Origin: Clostridiaceae bacterium
GTDB lineage: Bacteria > Bacillota > Clostridia > Oscillospirales > Acutalibacteraceae
DNA: 6,528 nucleotides
Assembly (NCBI GenBank): GCA_904501875.1
Contig: CAJGCQ010000067.1
Span: 1 to 6,528 of the forward strand
Direction of reading: 5' to 3'
Positions 6,241 through 6,528 of the stretch are shown piece after piece. Every line of letters begins with the position of its first letter. Position 1 is the first letter of the stretch. Both the position numbers and the translations under genes were made by a program. The notes beneath the pieces are model-generated. The model saw nothing but the letters and a program-made list of their open reading frames with translations. It was not told the origin of the DNA and did no database searches.

Positions 6241-6285
6241 TCAAAAAAGAAAAGTGCCCCGACTACTTATAAGGGTGTCGAGGCA
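6241..6285 (-). terminator. Intrinsic terminator of the holin transcript
   Basis: On the minus strand TGCCTCGAC (6285-6277) pairs over nine positions, with one U-G, with GTCGGGGCA (6263-6255). A 13-nt A/T-rich loop lies between, and CTTTTCTTTTTTGA (6254-6241) follows. This is a good rho-independent terminator for transcription arriving from beyond the right edge, and it insulates pcrA from the phage-type gene. Confidence 0.88.
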
Positions 6286-6373
6286 TCAGACTTGGTTTAC
6301 TATGAAGTTTTTAACGCAGGTTTCATAACTTTAATATGTTGTTAAAGCTATTTCAGGGATTCGTGTGAATTTT

Positions 6374-6528
6374 CTATTCCTCTTTCGCTTCCGGCAGACC
6401 TGCAACACTCGTCAGCACCGAGAGAAGCCCTGCAAGGAGCGAGGCGGAGATTACTATTTTCCAATCCACCGCCGATAATACTGCCGATGTGCCTATAGTC
6501 GCAACTGCTGTCTGTGCTACGGTTTTAA
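6374..6528 (-). CDS. Phage holin, r1t-like family, C-terminal 50 residues, cut by the window edge
   Basis: The only open reading here reads KTVAQTAVATIGTSAVLSAV, then DWKIVISASLLAGLLSVLTS and VAGLPEAKEE, ending in TAG at 6376-6374. It matches the pattern of small phage holins of the r1t type: an 'ERaxKTxaQt' segment, a first membrane helix, 'avDW', a second helix with 'lAgllSvLTS', and a short charged tail. Holins form membrane lesions that release endolysin at lysis. About 50 of the usual 70-85 residues are present; the start lies off the right edge. An 88-nt untranslated stretch (6286-6373) and then a terminator follow it, so it is the last gene of its transcript, with no endolysin downstream as is often seen. 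It could belong to an intact prophage, a phage-derived particle or toxin-release cluster, or a remnant. I am fairly sure of the family and unsure of the context. Confidence 0.78.
   Translation of the reverse strand, partial: KTVAQTAVATIGTSAVLSAVDWKIVISASLLAGLLSVLTSVAGLPEAKEE

Noticed and set aside
6301..6347. Small inverted repeats in the holin 3' tail (CTTTAA/TTAAAG at 6329-6347 and TATGAA/TTCATA at 6301-6327) and an 8-codon minus-strand reading
   Set aside because: The stems are six A/T-rich pairs with no flanking signal, and the tiny reading has no ribosome site. I cannot separate them from chance or identify an attachment site from one copy.

Overview
The window is 6.5 kb of what looks like a low-to-moderate-GC Firmicutes (class Clostridia, probably Oscillospiraceae/Ruminococcaceae-like) chromosome. 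This rests on the protein types, on consensus TTGACA/TATAAT promoters in A/T-rich gaps, on GGAGG-type ribosome binding sites, and on a Mn2+ riboswitch with an intrinsic terminator. The taxonomic call is inference. Most of the window is ordinary housekeeping DNA. I found no transposon, CRISPR array, rRNA or tRNA, and no candidate for an entirely new multi-gene system. The most distinctive parts are RNA-level control elements between alaS and mntP, and a phage-type holin end at the right edge.

Layout. (1) 1-1505, minus strand: the N-terminal two thirds or less of alaS (alanyl-tRNA synthetase), cut by the window edge at the start of its editing domain. (2) 1506-1821: a divergent control region. 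On the minus strand a perfect-consensus promoter (1591-1619) fires into a 50-nt imperfect palindrome (1539-1588) that would form the 5' end of the alaS mRNA; there is no T-box. On the plus strand a second strong promoter (1656-1684) is followed by a yybP-ykoY manganese riboswitch (about 1691-1780) and a terminator (1773-1810). (3) 1822-2391, plus: mntP, the manganese exporter the riboswitch controls. (4) 2431-6179, minus: a probable three-gene operon in the order pcrA (UvrD-family helicase), a DUF975-like five-helix membrane protein, and maf (nucleotide pyrophosphatase). The last two are separated by one base. The operon has a clear promoter at 6208-6236. (5) 6241-6528, minus: the terminator and C-terminal 50 residues of an r1t-type phage holin, which continues beyond the right edge.

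How the parts work together. Manganese bound by the riboswitch should favour the P1 helix over the terminator, letting RNA polymerase reach mntP and so exporting excess Mn2+. The pcrA operon joins DNA repair and transcription-conflict resolution (PcrA) with hydrolysis of non-canonical or pyrimidine nucleoside triphosphates (Maf) and a membrane protein of unknown role. The holin fragment suggests that a prophage, a phage-derived particle cluster or a remnant lies just to the right, with its terminator ending five bases before the pcrA promoter begins.
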